DNA of 64,000 nt. Origin: Sphingopyxis soli (GTDB lineage Bacteria; Pseudomonadota; Alphaproteobacteria; Sphingomonadales; Sphingomonadaceae). Of this stretch, positions 1 to 8,208 are shown one piece after another. The notes under the pieces are model-generated. The model did no database searches, was not told the DNA's origin, and was given only the letters and a program-made list of their open reading frames with translations. The position numbers and the translations under genes are program-made. How positions within the stretch are numbered: the stretch's first letter is position 1; every line of letters starts with the position of its first letter. The stretch lies in NCBI RefSeq assembly GCF_018682675.1, contig NZ_JAFMTR010000033.1, positions 46,052-110,051 of the forward strand, read 5' to 3'.

Positions 1-1
1 G

Positions 2-1120
2 ATACTGCACCTCCATTCCAGCTTTTCGCTGGGCGGGAAGGAGGCGCGCGCCGTCCGCCTGATGAACCTGATGGGGCGGCGTGCGCGTCATGTCGTCCTG
101 TCCGCGATGCCCGACGCGCTGGACGCACGCGCAGCGATTGACCCCGGCATCGACGTGCGTTTTCCCGCCGATGCACCGCCGCTGCACGGCAAGCCCGGGC
201 TGTCGCGCTATCGCGCACTTGCGCGCTACATGCGGCGCTTCGATCTGGTCCTCAGCTATAATTGGGGCGCGATGGACGGAGTGATGGCGCACCGGATATT
301 TTCGCCCTTCCTGCACCTGCCGCCGATGATCCACCACGAGGACGGCTTCAACGAGGATGAGAGCCTCCGTCGCAACTGGAAGCGCAACTGGTTCCGCTAT
401 GCCGCGCTGCCGACGACCGAGGCGCTGGTTGTGCCGTCGATGCAGCTCGAACGGATCGCCGCCGACGAATGGCGCAAGCGCCGCCGTGTACTGCTCGTTC
501 GCAACGGGATCGACGTTGCTGCCTACGCCCGCGGTCCCGACGTGCCGATCCCGGGGTTCGAGCGGCGGGAGGGCGACGTGGTGATCGGTACGGTCGCCGG
601 GCTGCGCAAGGTCAAGGATCTGCCGCGGCTGGTCCGCGCCGTCGCCACGCTGCCAGCGAAAGTCCGGCTGGTGATCGTCGGCGAAGGGCCCGAACGTGCG
701 GCGATCGCTGCCGAGGCGGCAGCAGCCGGTATCTCCGACCGGCTGGTCATGCCGGGTTTCATGGCCGAGCCGGCACGCTGGATCGGCCATTTCGATCTGC
801 TCGCGCTGTCGTCGCAGAGCGAGCAGGCGCCGATCGCGGTGATCGAGGCGATGGCGGCGGGCCTTCCGGTTGTCAGCCCCGACGTGGGCGATGTCGCGGC
901 CATGGTGTCGGGGCAGAATTTCCCCTTCGTCGCCGCCGACGAGGCCGCCTTCCGCAAGGCCTTGGCAACATTGGCCGAAGACGCGGTGCTCCGCGCGCGC
1001 ATTGGCCATGCCAACCGCGATGTCGCGTCGGCTCGCTTCGACGAATCAATCATGGTCGCGGCCTATGAAAATCTCTATGGTCGCGCGCTCAAGGGGCGCA
1101 GCCTGTTCTCCGGGGAATAG
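2..1120 (+). CDS. Glycosyltransferase family 4 (GT-B), 5' end outside window
   Basis: Transfers a sugar from a nucleotide-sugar donor during surface polysaccharide assembly; acceptor unknown. The frame is open to the left edge, and the residues before the first internal ATG at 62 already read like a GT4 N-terminus (LHSSFSLGGKEARAVRLMN), so the true start lies upstream and the copy is cut by the window edge. The C-terminal half has the usual donor-binding parts: GTVAGLRKVKDL, IVGEGPERAAI, and the E-x7-E style segment EQAPIAVIEAMAAGLPVVS. It probably closes an exopolysaccharide cluster lying to the left (inference). The next gene, 100 bp downstream, is metabolic and unrelated. Confidence 0.85.
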   Translation: MLHLHSSFSLGGKEARAVRLMNLMGRRARHVVLSAMPDALDARAAIDPGIDVRFPADAPPLHGKPGLSRYRALARYMRRFDLVLSYNWGAMDGVMAHRIFSPFLHLPPMIHHEDGFNEDESLRRNWKRNWFRYAALPTTEALVVPSMQLERIAADEWRKRRRVLLVRNGIDVAAYARGPDVPIPGFERREGDVVIGTVAGLRKVKDLPRLVRAVATLPAKVRLVIVGEGPERAAIAAEAAAAGISDRLVMPGFMAEPARWIGHFDLLALSSQSEQAPIAVIEAMAAGLPVVSPDVGDVAAMVSGQNFPFVAADEAAFRKALATLAEDAVLRARIGHANRDVASARFDESIMVAAYENLYGRALKGRSLFSGE

Positions 1121-1220
1121 CGGGCGCCCCCATTGACTTTCATGGCCGGCTTCCGCTTACGGAAGCGGTAAACGGGGGTTCCGGCGCGACGAAGGCCGGG
1201 CGGAGAGAAAGAGGTTTAGT

Positions 1221-2624
1221 GTGTTCAAAGGTTTGAAGCCCATCCTTTACGGCGGCCGTGAAGTATGGCCGCTCGTCGAGGGTGGCAAGGGCGTGTCGGC
1301 GACCAACCATATGTCGAGCGGCGCCTGGGCGGCCGCGGGCGGGATCGGTACCGTTTCGGCGGTCAATGCCGACAGCTATGACGCCGACGGCAATGTCATT
1401 CCGCAAATCTATCACGCTGCGACGCGCAAGGAGCGTCACCAGGAACTGATCCAATATGCGATCGACGGCGCGGTCGAACAGGTGCGGCGCGCCTATGATA
1501 TCGCGAGCGGCAAGGGCGCGATCAACATCAACGTGCTCTGGGAAATGGGCGGTGCGCAGCAGGTGCTCGAAGGCGTGCTCGAAAGGACCAGGGGTCTCGT
1601 GACCGGCGTGACCTGCGGCGCGGGGATGCCGTACAAGCTCAGCGAGATCGCGGCGAAGCACAATGTGAATTACCTGCCGATCATCTCGTCCGCGCGCGCG
1701 TTTCGCGCGCTGTGGAAACGCGCCTATCACAAGGTCGCCGACCTGATGGCGGCCGTGGTGTACGAGGATCCGTGGCTTGCCGGCGGCCACAACGGCCTGT
1801 CGAATGCCGAGGATCCGCGCAAGCCCGAGGATCCCTATCCGCGGGTCAAGGCGCTACGCGACACGATGCGCGCCGAAGGGATTTCGGATGACGTACCGAT
1901 CGTGATGGCCGGCGGCGTCTGGTATTTGCGCGACTGGGAGCATTGGATCGACAATCCCGAACTCGGCCAGATCGTCTTCCAGTACGGCACGCGCCCGCTG
2001 CTCACCGAGGAAAGCCCGATCCCGCAGGAGTGGAAGGACCGCCTGCGCACGCTCGACGAGGGCGACGTGCTGCTCCACCGCTTCTCGCCGACCGGTTTTT
2101 ATTCGAGCGCGGTGCGCAATCCGTTTCTCCGCGACCTCGAAGCGCGCTCGGAACGCCAGATTCCCTATTCGAAACAGGAAGCGGGCGACCATGTGGTCCA
2201 GCTCGACGTCGGGGTGAAGGGCAAGAATTTCTGGGTCACCCCGCACGACCGCGACCGCGCGCGCGACTGGGTTGCAGAGGGCTATACCGAAGCGCTCAAG
2301 ACCCCCGACAACACCGTTGTCTTCGTCACCGACACCGACAAGGGCGTGATCCGGAAGGACCAGGCCGACTGCATGGGTTGCCTTTCGCACTGCGGCTTTT
2401 CGGCGTGGAAGGACCATGACGATTATTCGACCGGCTACCTCGCCGATCCGCGCAGTTTCTGCATCCAGAAGACGCTGCAGGACATCGCGCATGGCGGCGA
2501 CGTCGAACAGAATCTGATGTTCGCGGGCCACGCGGCGTTCAACTTCAAGACCGACCCCTTCTACTCGAACAATTTCACCCCGACGGTGAAGCAGCTGGTC
2601 GACCGGATTTTGACGGGGGATTGA
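1221..2624 (+). CDS. Nitronate monooxygenase-like NAD(P)H-dependent flavin oxidoreductase
   Basis: FMN-dependent TIM-barrel protein of the 2-nitropropane dioxygenase/nitronate monooxygenase superfamily; the substrate cannot be read from sequence. The N-terminal GVSATNHMSSGAWAAAGGIG and the mid-protein IVMAGGVWYLRDWEHW match the flavin-binding parts of the family. At 467 residues it is about 100 longer than classical members; the extra C-terminal part holds a small cysteine cluster (DCMGCLSHCGF) that could bind metal or be redox active (inference). Translation starts at GTG 1221, about 7 nt after GAGG at 1210-1213. It appears monocistronic; the following repeat begins 8 bp after the stop. Confidence 0.8.
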   Translation: MFKGLKPILYGGREVWPLVEGGKGVSATNHMSSGAWAAAGGIGTVSAVNADSYDADGNVIPQIYHAATRKERHQELIQYAIDGAVEQVRRAYDIASGKGAININVLWEMGGAQQVLEGVLERTRGLVTGVTCGAGMPYKLSEIAAKHNVNYLPIISSARAFRALWKRAYHKVADLMAAVVYEDPWLAGGHNGLSNAEDPRKPEDPYPRVKALRDTMRAEGISDDVPIVMAGGVWYLRDWEHWIDNPELGQIVFQYGTRPLLTEESPIPQEWKDRLRTLDEGDVLLHRFSPTGFYSSAVRNPFLRDLEARSERQIPYSKQEAGDHVVQLDVGVKGKNFWVTPHDRDRARDWVAEGYTEALKTPDNTVVFVTDTDKGVIRKDQADCMGCLSHCGFSAWKDHDDYSTGYLADPRSFCIQKTLQDIAHGGDVEQNLMFAGHAAFNFKTDPFYSNNFTPTVKQLVDRILTGD

Positions 2625-2631
2625 TCTCCCC

Positions 2632-2666
2632 CGTCATTGCGAGCGAAGCGAAGCAATCCAGAGCGG
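2632..2666 (+). repeat. Palindromic repeat family A unit, left arm of GIY-YIG element
   Basis: Unit beginning CGTCATTGCGAGCGAAGCG and ending AATCCAGAGC. It stops 2 bp before the GIY-YIG start codon. The unit at 2972-3006 is its inverted partner, with a single A/T difference across about 33 bp. The same family recurs at 3022, 16220 and 25069. Confidence 0.9.
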
Positions 2667-2668
2667 CC

Positions 2669-2971
2669 ATGCGCGAACGTCATCCGGCGGTTTACATCAT
2701 GGCAAACAAGCGCAACGGCACGCTGTATACCGGCGTCACGTCGCAATTGGTGCAGCGGGTATGGCAGCATCGCGAAGGTTCGGGTGGCTTTTCCGAACGC
2801 TACGACTGCAAGTTGCTCGTTTGGTTCGAAATGCACGCGACGATGGAAGCCGCCATCGCGCGCGAGAAGCAGATCAAGGCGGGTAGTCGAGCAAAGAAGC
2901 TTGTTCTGATCGAAGCCGAAAATCCGCTTTGGCAGGATTTGTGGTCTCAGATCATCGACGGCAGCGAGTGA
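2669..2971 (+). CDS. Small GIY-YIG nuclease superfamily protein inside an inverted-repeat element
   Basis: Stand-alone GIY-YIG domain of 100 aa. The first catalytic strand pair is AVYIMANKRNGTLYTGVTS (GIY-like VYI, YIG-like YTG), followed by the conserved arginine segment (VQRVWQHREG), the metal-binding glutamate in AIAREKQIK, and the terminal NPLWQDLW. Such proteins are usually assigned to the UvrC/GIY-YIG nuclease group; the substrate of these short versions is not established. ATG 2669 is chosen because any upstream start would translate the repeat. The ribosome site is weak (AGAG at 2660). The gene fills the space between two inverted repeat units almost to the base: the left arm ends at 2666 and the right arm begins at 2972, directly after TGA. 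Confidence 0.85.
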   Translation: MRERHPAVYIMANKRNGTLYTGVTSQLVQRVWQHREGSGGFSERYDCKLLVWFEMHATMEAAIAREKQIKAGSRAKKLVLIEAENPLWQDLWSQIIDGSE

Positions 2972-3006
2972 CGCTCTGGATTGCTTCGCTACGCTCGCAA
3001 TGACGG
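2972..3006 (-). repeat. Palindromic repeat family A unit, right arm of GIY-YIG element
   Basis: Reverse complement of the unit at 2632-2666, one substitution in about 33 bp. It begins at the base after the GIY-YIG stop codon and ends GCAATGACGG. Together the arms make a roughly 375-bp element with long terminal inverted repeats. Confidence 0.9.
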
Positions 3007-3021
3007 CAAGTTGCAAAATTT

Positions 3022-3062
3022 CGTCATTGCGAGGAGCGTAGCGGCGAAGCAATCCAGAGCGG
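3022..3062 (+). repeat. Palindromic repeat family A, third unit
   Basis: Direct-orientation copy of the long variant (GAGGAGCGTAGCGGCGAAGC in place of GAGCGAAGCGAAGC), 15 bp beyond the right arm. It may be half of a second pair or a remnant of an earlier insertion. It lies 27 bp from the 3' end of the convergent dehydrogenase gene. Confidence 0.85.
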
Positions 3063-3088
3063 TCTTGCGCCGCCCCGCGAGGCTGGGC

Positions 3089-4087
3089 TCAGGCCCATCC
3101 CTCCAGCACCTGATCGGCCGGGCGGTGGCCGTCGCACCAGGCGCGGATGTTGGCGATGACCTTTTCGCCCGACGCTTCGCGGCCCTCGATCGTCGCGGAG
3201 CCGAGGTGCGGCAGCAGCACGACATTGTCGAGCGCCAGCAGTTCGGGATCGACCGCGGGCTCGTGCGTATAGACATCGAGCCCCGCGCCCGCGATGCGGC
3301 CGGTCTTCAGCGCTGCGATAAGCGCCTTTTCGTCGACGATTTCGCCGCGCGCGGTGTTGATCAGGTACGCGGTCGGCTTCATCGCGCCGATCCGCGCGGC
3401 ATTCACCAGCTCGTGCGTTTCGGACGTATGCGGGCAATGGATCGTCACCACGTCGCTGATGCGCAGCAGCGTGTCGACACTGGCGTGATAGCTGGCGCCC
3501 AATTCCTCCTCGATCGCTTCGGGAAGGCGGCGGCGGTTGTGATAATGGATCGAGAGGCCAAAGGCGCGGGCGCGGCGCGCGACCGCCAAGCCGATGCGCC
3601 CCATGCCGATGATGCCGAGCAGCTTGCCGCCCACGCGGTGCCCCAGCATCGCGCTGGGCGCCCAGCCGGCCCATTTGCCCGACCGCATCAGTTTCTCGCC
3701 CTCGGCAAGGCGGCGGGGAACGCTGAGGATCAGCGCCATCGTCATGTCGGCCGTGTCCTCGGTGAACACGCCCGGCGTGTTCGAGACCATGATGCCCTTC
3801 GCGCGCGCGGCGGCGAGGTCGATATGGTCGACGCCGGCGCCGAAATTGGCGATCAGTTTCAGCCGCTCGCCGGCCGCGCCGATCACTTCGGCGTCGATCT
3901 CGTCGGTCACCGTCGGCACCAGCACGTCGCAGTCCGCGACCGCGGCTTTCAATTCGTCCTTGGTGAAGGCGTGATCGTGCGCCGAAAGCTGCGCGTCGAA
4001 CAGTTCGGCCATGCGCGCCTCGACATGCGGCATCAGCTGGCGGGTGACGATGACGCGCGGGCGCTTCGGGCGGGATGAATCGGGCAT
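3089..4087 (-). CDS. D-2-hydroxyacid dehydrogenase (glyoxylate/hydroxypyruvate reductase type)
   Basis: NAD(P)-dependent reductase of 332 aa; probable substrates are glyoxylate or hydroxypyruvate. The Rossmann motif is GIIGMGRIGLAVARRARAFG. The catalytic arginine lies in INTARGEIVDEKAL, the glutamate in the following segment (THEPAVDPELL), and the histidine in VVLLPHLGSAT, all as in the family. Start MPDSSRPKRPR at 4087 is preferred: a longer open frame to 4213 would run over the start of the divergent SH3 gene and adds 42 residues without family resemblance. Monocistronic, convergent with the GIY-YIG element. The exact substrate is inference. Confidence 0.88.
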   Translation of the reverse strand: MPDSSRPKRPRVIVTRQLMPHVEARMAELFDAQLSAHDHAFTKDELKAAVADCDVLVPTVTDEIDAEVIGAAGERLKLIANFGAGVDHIDLAAARAKGIMVSNTPGVFTEDTADMTMALILSVPRRLAEGEKLMRSGKWAGWAPSAMLGHRVGGKLLGIIGMGRIGLAVARRARAFGLSIHYHNRRRLPEAIEEELGASYHASVDTLLRISDVVTIHCPHTSETHELVNAARIGAMKPTAYLINTARGEIVDEKALIAALKTGRIAGAGLDVYTHEPAVDPELLALDNVVLLPHLGSATIEGREASGEKVIANIRAWCDGHRPADQVLEGWA

Positions 4088-4211
4088 GGCCGCGGATAGA
4101 GCCGCCGCGGCACGGGGGTCAAGAGGGACGGCACGAAAAGGCCGGGGATGAACGCATCCTTTTGCGCGGCGAGCGGTTGAAATGCCGGCACGAGTTTGAC
4201 AAGGCAGGGAC

Positions 4212-4670
4212 ATGACCAGCCGCCAGATCCTGACCAGCCTGATGCTGCTTGCCGCCGTGGGGCCCGCCGCCGCGCAATCCGACGTCGAATTGCCCTATTG
4301 GGCGTCGATCAGCGTCGACGAAGCGCGAATGCGCAAGGGGCCGTCGCCCGACGTACCCGTGACGTGGGAATATCGCCGCAAGGATCTGCCGGTAAAGGTG
4401 ATCGCGCGGCACGAGACCTGGCGCAAGATCGAGGATCCCGACGGCACACAGGGCTGGATGGCGGCGCGGCTGCTGAGCCGCACGCGCACCGCGATCGTCA
4501 CCGGCGAGGTCCGTCCGATGCGCGACGAGCCCGATACGTCGGCCGCGGTCGCCTTTCGCGCGCAGCCGGGCGTCGTCGGCCGGATCACCGACTGCAAGAA
4601 CGGTTGGTGCCTGTTCAACGTCGGTGGCCGCAAGGGCTGGATCCAGACCGACCATATCTGGGGCGACTGA
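4212..4670 (+). CDS. Exported protein with two bacterial SH3-like domains
   Basis: 152-aa envelope protein. A cleavable signal peptide is clear (MTSRQILTSLMLLAAVGPAAAQ). The mature part is two SH3-like repeats: the first around SVDEARMRKGPSPDVPVTWE to QGWMAARLL, the second from TAIVTGEVRPMRDEPDTSAA to RKGWIQTDHIWGD. This is the SH3_4/DUF1058 arrangement common in alphaproteobacteria. Periplasmic binding, perhaps to peptidoglycan, is inferred from the fold; no catalytic residues are expected. The gene is divergent from the dehydrogenase with about 125 bp between starts. Confidence 0.82.
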   Translation: MTSRQILTSLMLLAAVGPAAAQSDVELPYWASISVDEARMRKGPSPDVPVTWEYRRKDLPVKVIARHETWRKIEDPDGTQGWMAARLLSRTRTAIVTGEVRPMRDEPDTSAAVAFRAQPGVVGRITDCKNGWCLFNVGGRKGWIQTDHIWGD

Positions 4671-4704
4671 TCGCGCCCCTGCGGCAGACGTCGGGCGCGC
4701 CCGG

Positions 4705-5100
4705 TCATTTCTTCTTCGGGGTCACCGTCACGACCGTGCCGTCGTCGGCGGTGGCGGTGAAGCTGCCGTCGGCGGCGGGTTTCGACACCGCCCAGCACAT
4801 GCCCGCCTCGTCACCCTCGGGATCGAAGCAATCCTTGCCGTCGTGGGTGGCGTAAAGCCCCTTCACCTGCTTGCCTTTCGCGTCGGTGTCGACATAGGTG
4901 CCGTCGGCGTTGATCGTTGTGGTGCCCATCGTGCCATCGGCCATCTTGACGTCGTAGGTGCCCGGCGCCGTTCCCGATTCGGCCGCCGGTGCCGGTGCCG
5001 CCTCGGCGACCGGTTCGGCCGGCGTTTCCTTTTTCTCTTCAGTCTTTTGCGAACAGGCGGCGAGCATCGACAGCGCCGCCAGCAGGACGATTTTCTTCAT
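4705..5100 (-). CDS. Small putative lipoprotein
   Basis: 131 aa. Signal sequence MKKIVLLAALSMLAACSQ ends in a lipobox (LAAC), so it is a probable diacylglyceryl lipoprotein. An Ala/Pro/Glu-rich linker follows, then a small domain of Gly/Thr/Asp-rich strands (TYDVKMADGTMGTTTINADG, then DGKDCFDPEGDEAGMCWAV with two cysteines that could form a disulfide). The frame is open upstream to 5298 but the lipoprotein signal fixes the start at 5100. Similar orphan lipoproteins are frequent in sphingomonads; function unknown. It is convergent with the SH3 gene and 109 bp downstream of the RcnB-like gene. Confidence 0.8.
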   Translation of the reverse strand: MKKIVLLAALSMLAACSQKTEEKKETPAEPVAEAAPAPAAESGTAPGTYDVKMADGTMGTTTINADGTYVDTDAKGKQVKGLYATHDGKDCFDPEGDEAGMCWAVSKPAADGSFTATADDGTVVTVTPKKK

Positions 5101-5209
5101 CGGACCTCTCCCCATCGAAGGTGGGGCGAAGCTACGCCGATCGGCGCGGCAAGCAAATGCGAAAAGGGCCGGACGATTTCCCGCCCGACCCATTCCGATC
5201 CGCCCTCGT

Positions 5210-5674
5210 TTAGCGCCAGCGGAACTCGTTGCGATAGACCTTGACCACCTTGCCGGTTCGCACGTTGACCAGCAGCAGATCGTCGTAGTGGCGGACATAG
5301 GTCAGGCCCGCGCCCGCCCGCGGCACGCCCCAACGGCTGTCCCATGCGGGGCGATAGGCCGGGGCGTAATAGGTGGGACGCAGCACCTGCCCGACGCGGA
5401 ACGGCTGATAGCGGAACGGCGCCCGGTAATTCTGGTAGCGCGCGTCGCGGCGCCAGTCGCGCTTGTCCTCGCGATATTCCTTTTTCGCGTCGCGCAGGTC
5501 GCTGCGGGCGTCGCGCACGTCGTGGCGGTCGCCATAGCGCTTCGCGTGATTGAGGTCGCGCTGTTCCTTGCGGATGTCCTGACGGTCGCGACGGAGTTCG
5601 CTCGTCTGGGCCTGCGCCATCGCCGGAACCATCATCGCGGCGATCAGGCCGGCGGTGAGAATTTTGCTCTTCAT
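5210..5674 (-). CDS. RcnB family periplasmic protein
   Basis: 154 aa with signal peptide MKSKILTAGLIAAMMVPAMAQAQ. The mature N-terminus is an extremely charged helix of Arg/Asp/Lys (RRDRQDIRKEQRDL onward), followed by a Tyr/Arg/Pro-rich middle and a compact C-terminal domain ending DLLLVNVRTGKVVKVYRNEF. This is the layout of the RcnB/PF11776 family, named for E. coli RcnB, a periplasmic factor affecting Ni/Co efflux. A metal role is not demonstrated for sphingomonad members. Start at 5674 is chosen over 5692 because the signal peptide begins there. Confidence 0.8.
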   Translation of the reverse strand: MKSKILTAGLIAAMMVPAMAQAQTSELRRDRQDIRKEQRDLNHAKRYGDRHDVRDARSDLRDAKKEYREDKRDWRRDARYQNYRAPFRYQPFRVGQVLRPTYYAPAYRPAWDSRWGVPRAGAGLTYVRHYDDLLLVNVRTGKVVKVYRNEFRWR

Positions 5675-5819
5675 TGTGCCATTCCTTTGCATCGTCAGGG
5701 GGAGGGGATCTGCCCGATGACAAGCATGGAATAGGCGCGCCGGTTTGAACCGAACCGGAATGCCGCGTTTATTTTCAGGTCATTAGTGTCGCAATTTGTC
5801 GCGCCCTAAACGACGAAAT

Positions 5820-5841
5820 GGCGCCGTCTTGCGACGGCGCC
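5820..5841 (-). terminator. Probable terminator of the thiolase gene
   Basis: Perfect 9-bp stem GGCGCCGTC / GACGGCGCC with a 4-nt loop, 24 bp beyond the thiolase stop. On the minus strand it is followed by ATTTCG, so the U-run is short. Confidence 0.6.
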
Positions 5842-5864
5842 CCGGAACTTTCGTCGAAAGCGGA

Positions 5865-7052
5865 TCAGACCAGCTCGACCGCCACTGCCGTCGCTTCGCC
5901 GCCGCCGATGCAGAGGCTGGCGATGCCGCGCGTCTTGCCGTGGCGCTGGAGCGCGGCGATCAGCGTCGTGATGATGCGCGTCCCGCTGGCGCCGATCGGG
6001 TGGCCGAGCGCAGTCGCGCCGCCGTGGACGTTGATCTTCTCGTGCGGGATGCCGAGGTCGTGCATCGCGAACATCGCGACGCAGGCAAAGGCTTCGTTGA
6101 CCTCGAACAGGTCGACGTCGCCGATCGACCAGCCGGCCTTGGCGAGCAGCTTGTTGATCGCGCCGACGGGGGCGACGGTGAAATCCTTGGGTTCCTGCGC
6201 GTGCGCGGCGTGCGCGACGAGGCGCGCGACCGGCTTCGCGCCCTTGGCGTTGGCGACCGACTGGCGCGTCAGCACCACCGCGGCGGCGCCGTCCGAGATC
6301 GAACTGCTGGTCGCGGCGGTGATCGTGCCGTCCTTCGCGAAGGCGGGCTTCAGCGTCGGGATCTTGTCGGGCATTGCCTTGCCCGGCGCTTCGTCGGTGT
6401 CGACGATCACGTCGCCCTTGCGACCCGCGATGGTCACCGGTGCGATTTCGGCGACGAAGGCGCCGTCGGCGATCGCGGCCTTGGCGCGGCTCAGCGATTC
6501 CAGCGTGTAATCGTCCTGCGCCTGACGGCTGAGTTGGTAGGCGTCGGCAGTATCCTGCGCGAAGGTGCCCATCGCGCGGCCGGCCTCATAGGCGTCTTCC
6601 AGCCCGTCGAGGAACATATGGTCATAGGCGGTGTCATGGCCGATGCGCGCGCCCGAGCGGTGCTTTTTCAGCAAATAGGGCGCGTTGGTCATCGATTCCA
6701 TGCCGCCCGCGACGATCAGGTCGACGCTCCCCGCGGCGAGCGCTTCGGCGCCCATGATCACGGTCTGCATGCCCGAGCCGCAAACCTTGTTCACGGTCGT
6801 CGCCTGCACCGATTTGGGCAGGCCCGCCTTGATCGCGGCCTGCCGCGCCGGCGCCTGGCCGAGGCCCGCTGGAAGCACGCAGCCCATATAGATGCGCTCG
6901 ACATCGTCACCCGCAACGCCCGCGCGCTCGACCGCCGCCTTGACCGCGGTTGCGCCGAGATCGGTTGCGCTCGCGTCCGAAAGCGCACCCTGCATGCCGC
7001 CCATCGGGGTGCGGGCATAGGAGAGAAAGACGACGGGATCGGTGGCGGTCAT
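5865..7052 (-). CDS. Acetyl-CoA acetyltransferase (thiolase)
   Basis: Condenses or cleaves acyl-CoA units (2 acetyl-CoA to acetoacetyl-CoA and back). 395 aa, the usual thiolase II length. The nucleophilic cysteine lies in TTVNKVCGSGMQTV; the other active-site elements are EVNEAFA, GGATALGHPIGASG and the C-terminal LCIGGGEATA. Start at 7052. No phaB or phaC neighbour is present, so a role in PHB synthesis cannot be claimed; fatty-acid or ketone-body metabolism is equally likely. A hairpin follows the stop. Confidence 0.93.
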   Translation of the reverse strand: MTATDPVVFLSYARTPMGGMQGALSDASATDLGATAVKAAVERAGVAGDDVERIYMGCVLPAGLGQAPARQAAIKAGLPKSVQATTVNKVCGSGMQTVIMGAEALAAGSVDLIVAGGMESMTNAPYLLKKHRSGARIGHDTAYDHMFLDGLEDAYEAGRAMGTFAQDTADAYQLSRQAQDDYTLESLSRAKAAIADGAFVAEIAPVTIAGRKGDVIVDTDEAPGKAMPDKIPTLKPAFAKDGTITAATSSSISDGAAAVVLTRQSVANAKGAKPVARLVAHAAHAQEPKDFTVAPVGAINKLLAKAGWSIGDVDLFEVNEAFACVAMFAMHDLGIPHEKINVHGGATALGHPIGASGTRIITTLIAALQRHGKTRGIASLCIGGGEATAVAVELV

Positions 7053-7453
7053 GACAAGAGACTCCGTAGGGGAAAGATACGTCGGCGGCGCGTTTAGCGC
7101 CTTTGCTGCGGCGATAAAAGGGGCGGGGGCGTTCCATTGCCGGTTTGCGTCCGGTCTGTCGGCCGTTAATTTCGCAAAATATTGTAATATCTATATTGTT
7201 TATGCGGCTTCCCAAGCGGTGGGAATGCGCCTGGCACGATTCCCCGGGCAACCGGGTCCGGGTCGTGCCATGGTCGAGTTTGCCCGGCGTCGGTTTGACT
7301 ATTAGTTTGACGAGTTCCTGCCGGTTGGGCAGTGTCGCGTCCTAATAATATGTTTGCAAAGCATATGATGATCGCGCGGTTCGGGCCGCCGCCGTCGATC
7401 CTGACATGGTCGACGCGGTGGCCTTAATTTAGCCCAGGTGGAGCGAGTTTGGC
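7053..7453. other. Intergenic region between thiolase and EpsI-like gene
   Basis: About 400 bp without a convincing gene. It carries an AT-rich patch at 7161-7205, then an inverted repeat at 7231-7270 (TGGCACGA ... TCGTGCCA) and another AT-rich stretch around 7344-7370. It should hold promoters for both divergent genes. I could not fit a sigma-54 element with correct -24/-12 spacing, although TGGCACG at 7231 resembles half of one. Confidence 0.5.
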
Positions 7454-8173
7454 ATGTCCCATGAAGGTGCAGGCTTCGATGCAGAGGGTGCGGCTGCCGC
7501 GCCGCGGGTCATTGACCGGCGCACCATGGCCGTGGGGGGTGTTTTGGCCCTTGGCGCGGCATTATCGGCGATAATGAATCCCGTGCGCGGCCGCGCAATT
7601 TACTCGGAAGAAAAATTCAACGGCCTCATCCCTAGCCAGGTCGGGCCTTGGAAATCTCGCTTGAGTTCCGAATTGATTTTGCCTCCCGAAGATGAGTTGA
7701 GCAAGAAGCTATACGAGAATCTTCAAACCAGAATATATCAATATCCATCCGTTGATTATAGTATAATGTTTCTTGTCGCATATAGTAGCATTCAAAAGGG
7801 AGATATACAGGTACACCGGCCGGAGGTGTGTTATCCGGTATCCGGATATCCCATATTGAAAAATGAAATACGCGATCATCGGATCGGGAATGTGGATGTT
7901 CCGTGCCGATTTCTCGTGGCCGATCGCAAGCCTGAAAAGGAAATGATCCTATACTGGATGCGCGTGGGGAGCGAATTTCCGGTCAGGTGGATTGATCAAC
8001 GGATCGATATGGCGATGGAAAGCTTGTCAGGAGAGCTTCCTGATGGGGTCCTGGTGCGGCTGTCTCTCATCCATCATGATGAAAATTTTGCCGAGAAGGC
8101 CTTGGTTGATTTTGCGAATATTATGAGTGCCCATATACCGAACGATCTACATAGAATTTTTTTCGGTAAGTAG
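7454..8173 (+). CDS. EpsI-like (DUF3485) exosortase-associated protein, no exosortase in window
   Basis: 239 aa. The N-terminal cytoplasmic tail is followed by RRTMAVGGVLALGAALSAI, a probable membrane anchor. The rest matches the EpsI/DUF3485 layout: LIPSQVGPWK near the start, then the signature HRPEVCYPVSGYPI. EpsI domains normally sit fused to or beside exosortases (EpsH/XrtA type) in polysaccharide export loci; none lies nearby. Base composition is visibly AT-richer than the flanking genes and codon choice differs (many AUA and UAU), suggesting acquisition. It is followed 35 bp later by a similarly AT-rich glycosyltransferase, likely the same transcript. Confidence 0.75.
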   Translation: MSHEGAGFDAEGAAAAPRVIDRRTMAVGGVLALGAALSAIMNPVRGRAIYSEEKFNGLIPSQVGPWKSRLSSELILPPEDELSKKLYENLQTRIYQYPSVDYSIMFLVAYSSIQKGDIQVHRPEVCYPVSGYPILKNEIRDHRIGNVDVPCRFLVADRKPEKEMILYWMRVGSEFPVRWIDQRIDMAMESLSGELPDGVLVRLSLIHHDENFAEKALVDFANIMSAHIPNDLHRIFFGK

Positions 8174-8208
8174 TCTATAATTGAAAAATTCAATTGAGAG
8201 AGTTTTCT

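Noticed and set aside
5865..7052. PHB synthesis locus
   Set aside because: Only a thiolase is present; neither phaB nor phaC is adjacent.
7231..7250. Possible sigma-54 promoter before the EpsI-like gene
   Set aside because: TGGCACG is present but no TTGC follows at the required spacing; the word is better explained as one arm of an inverted repeat.
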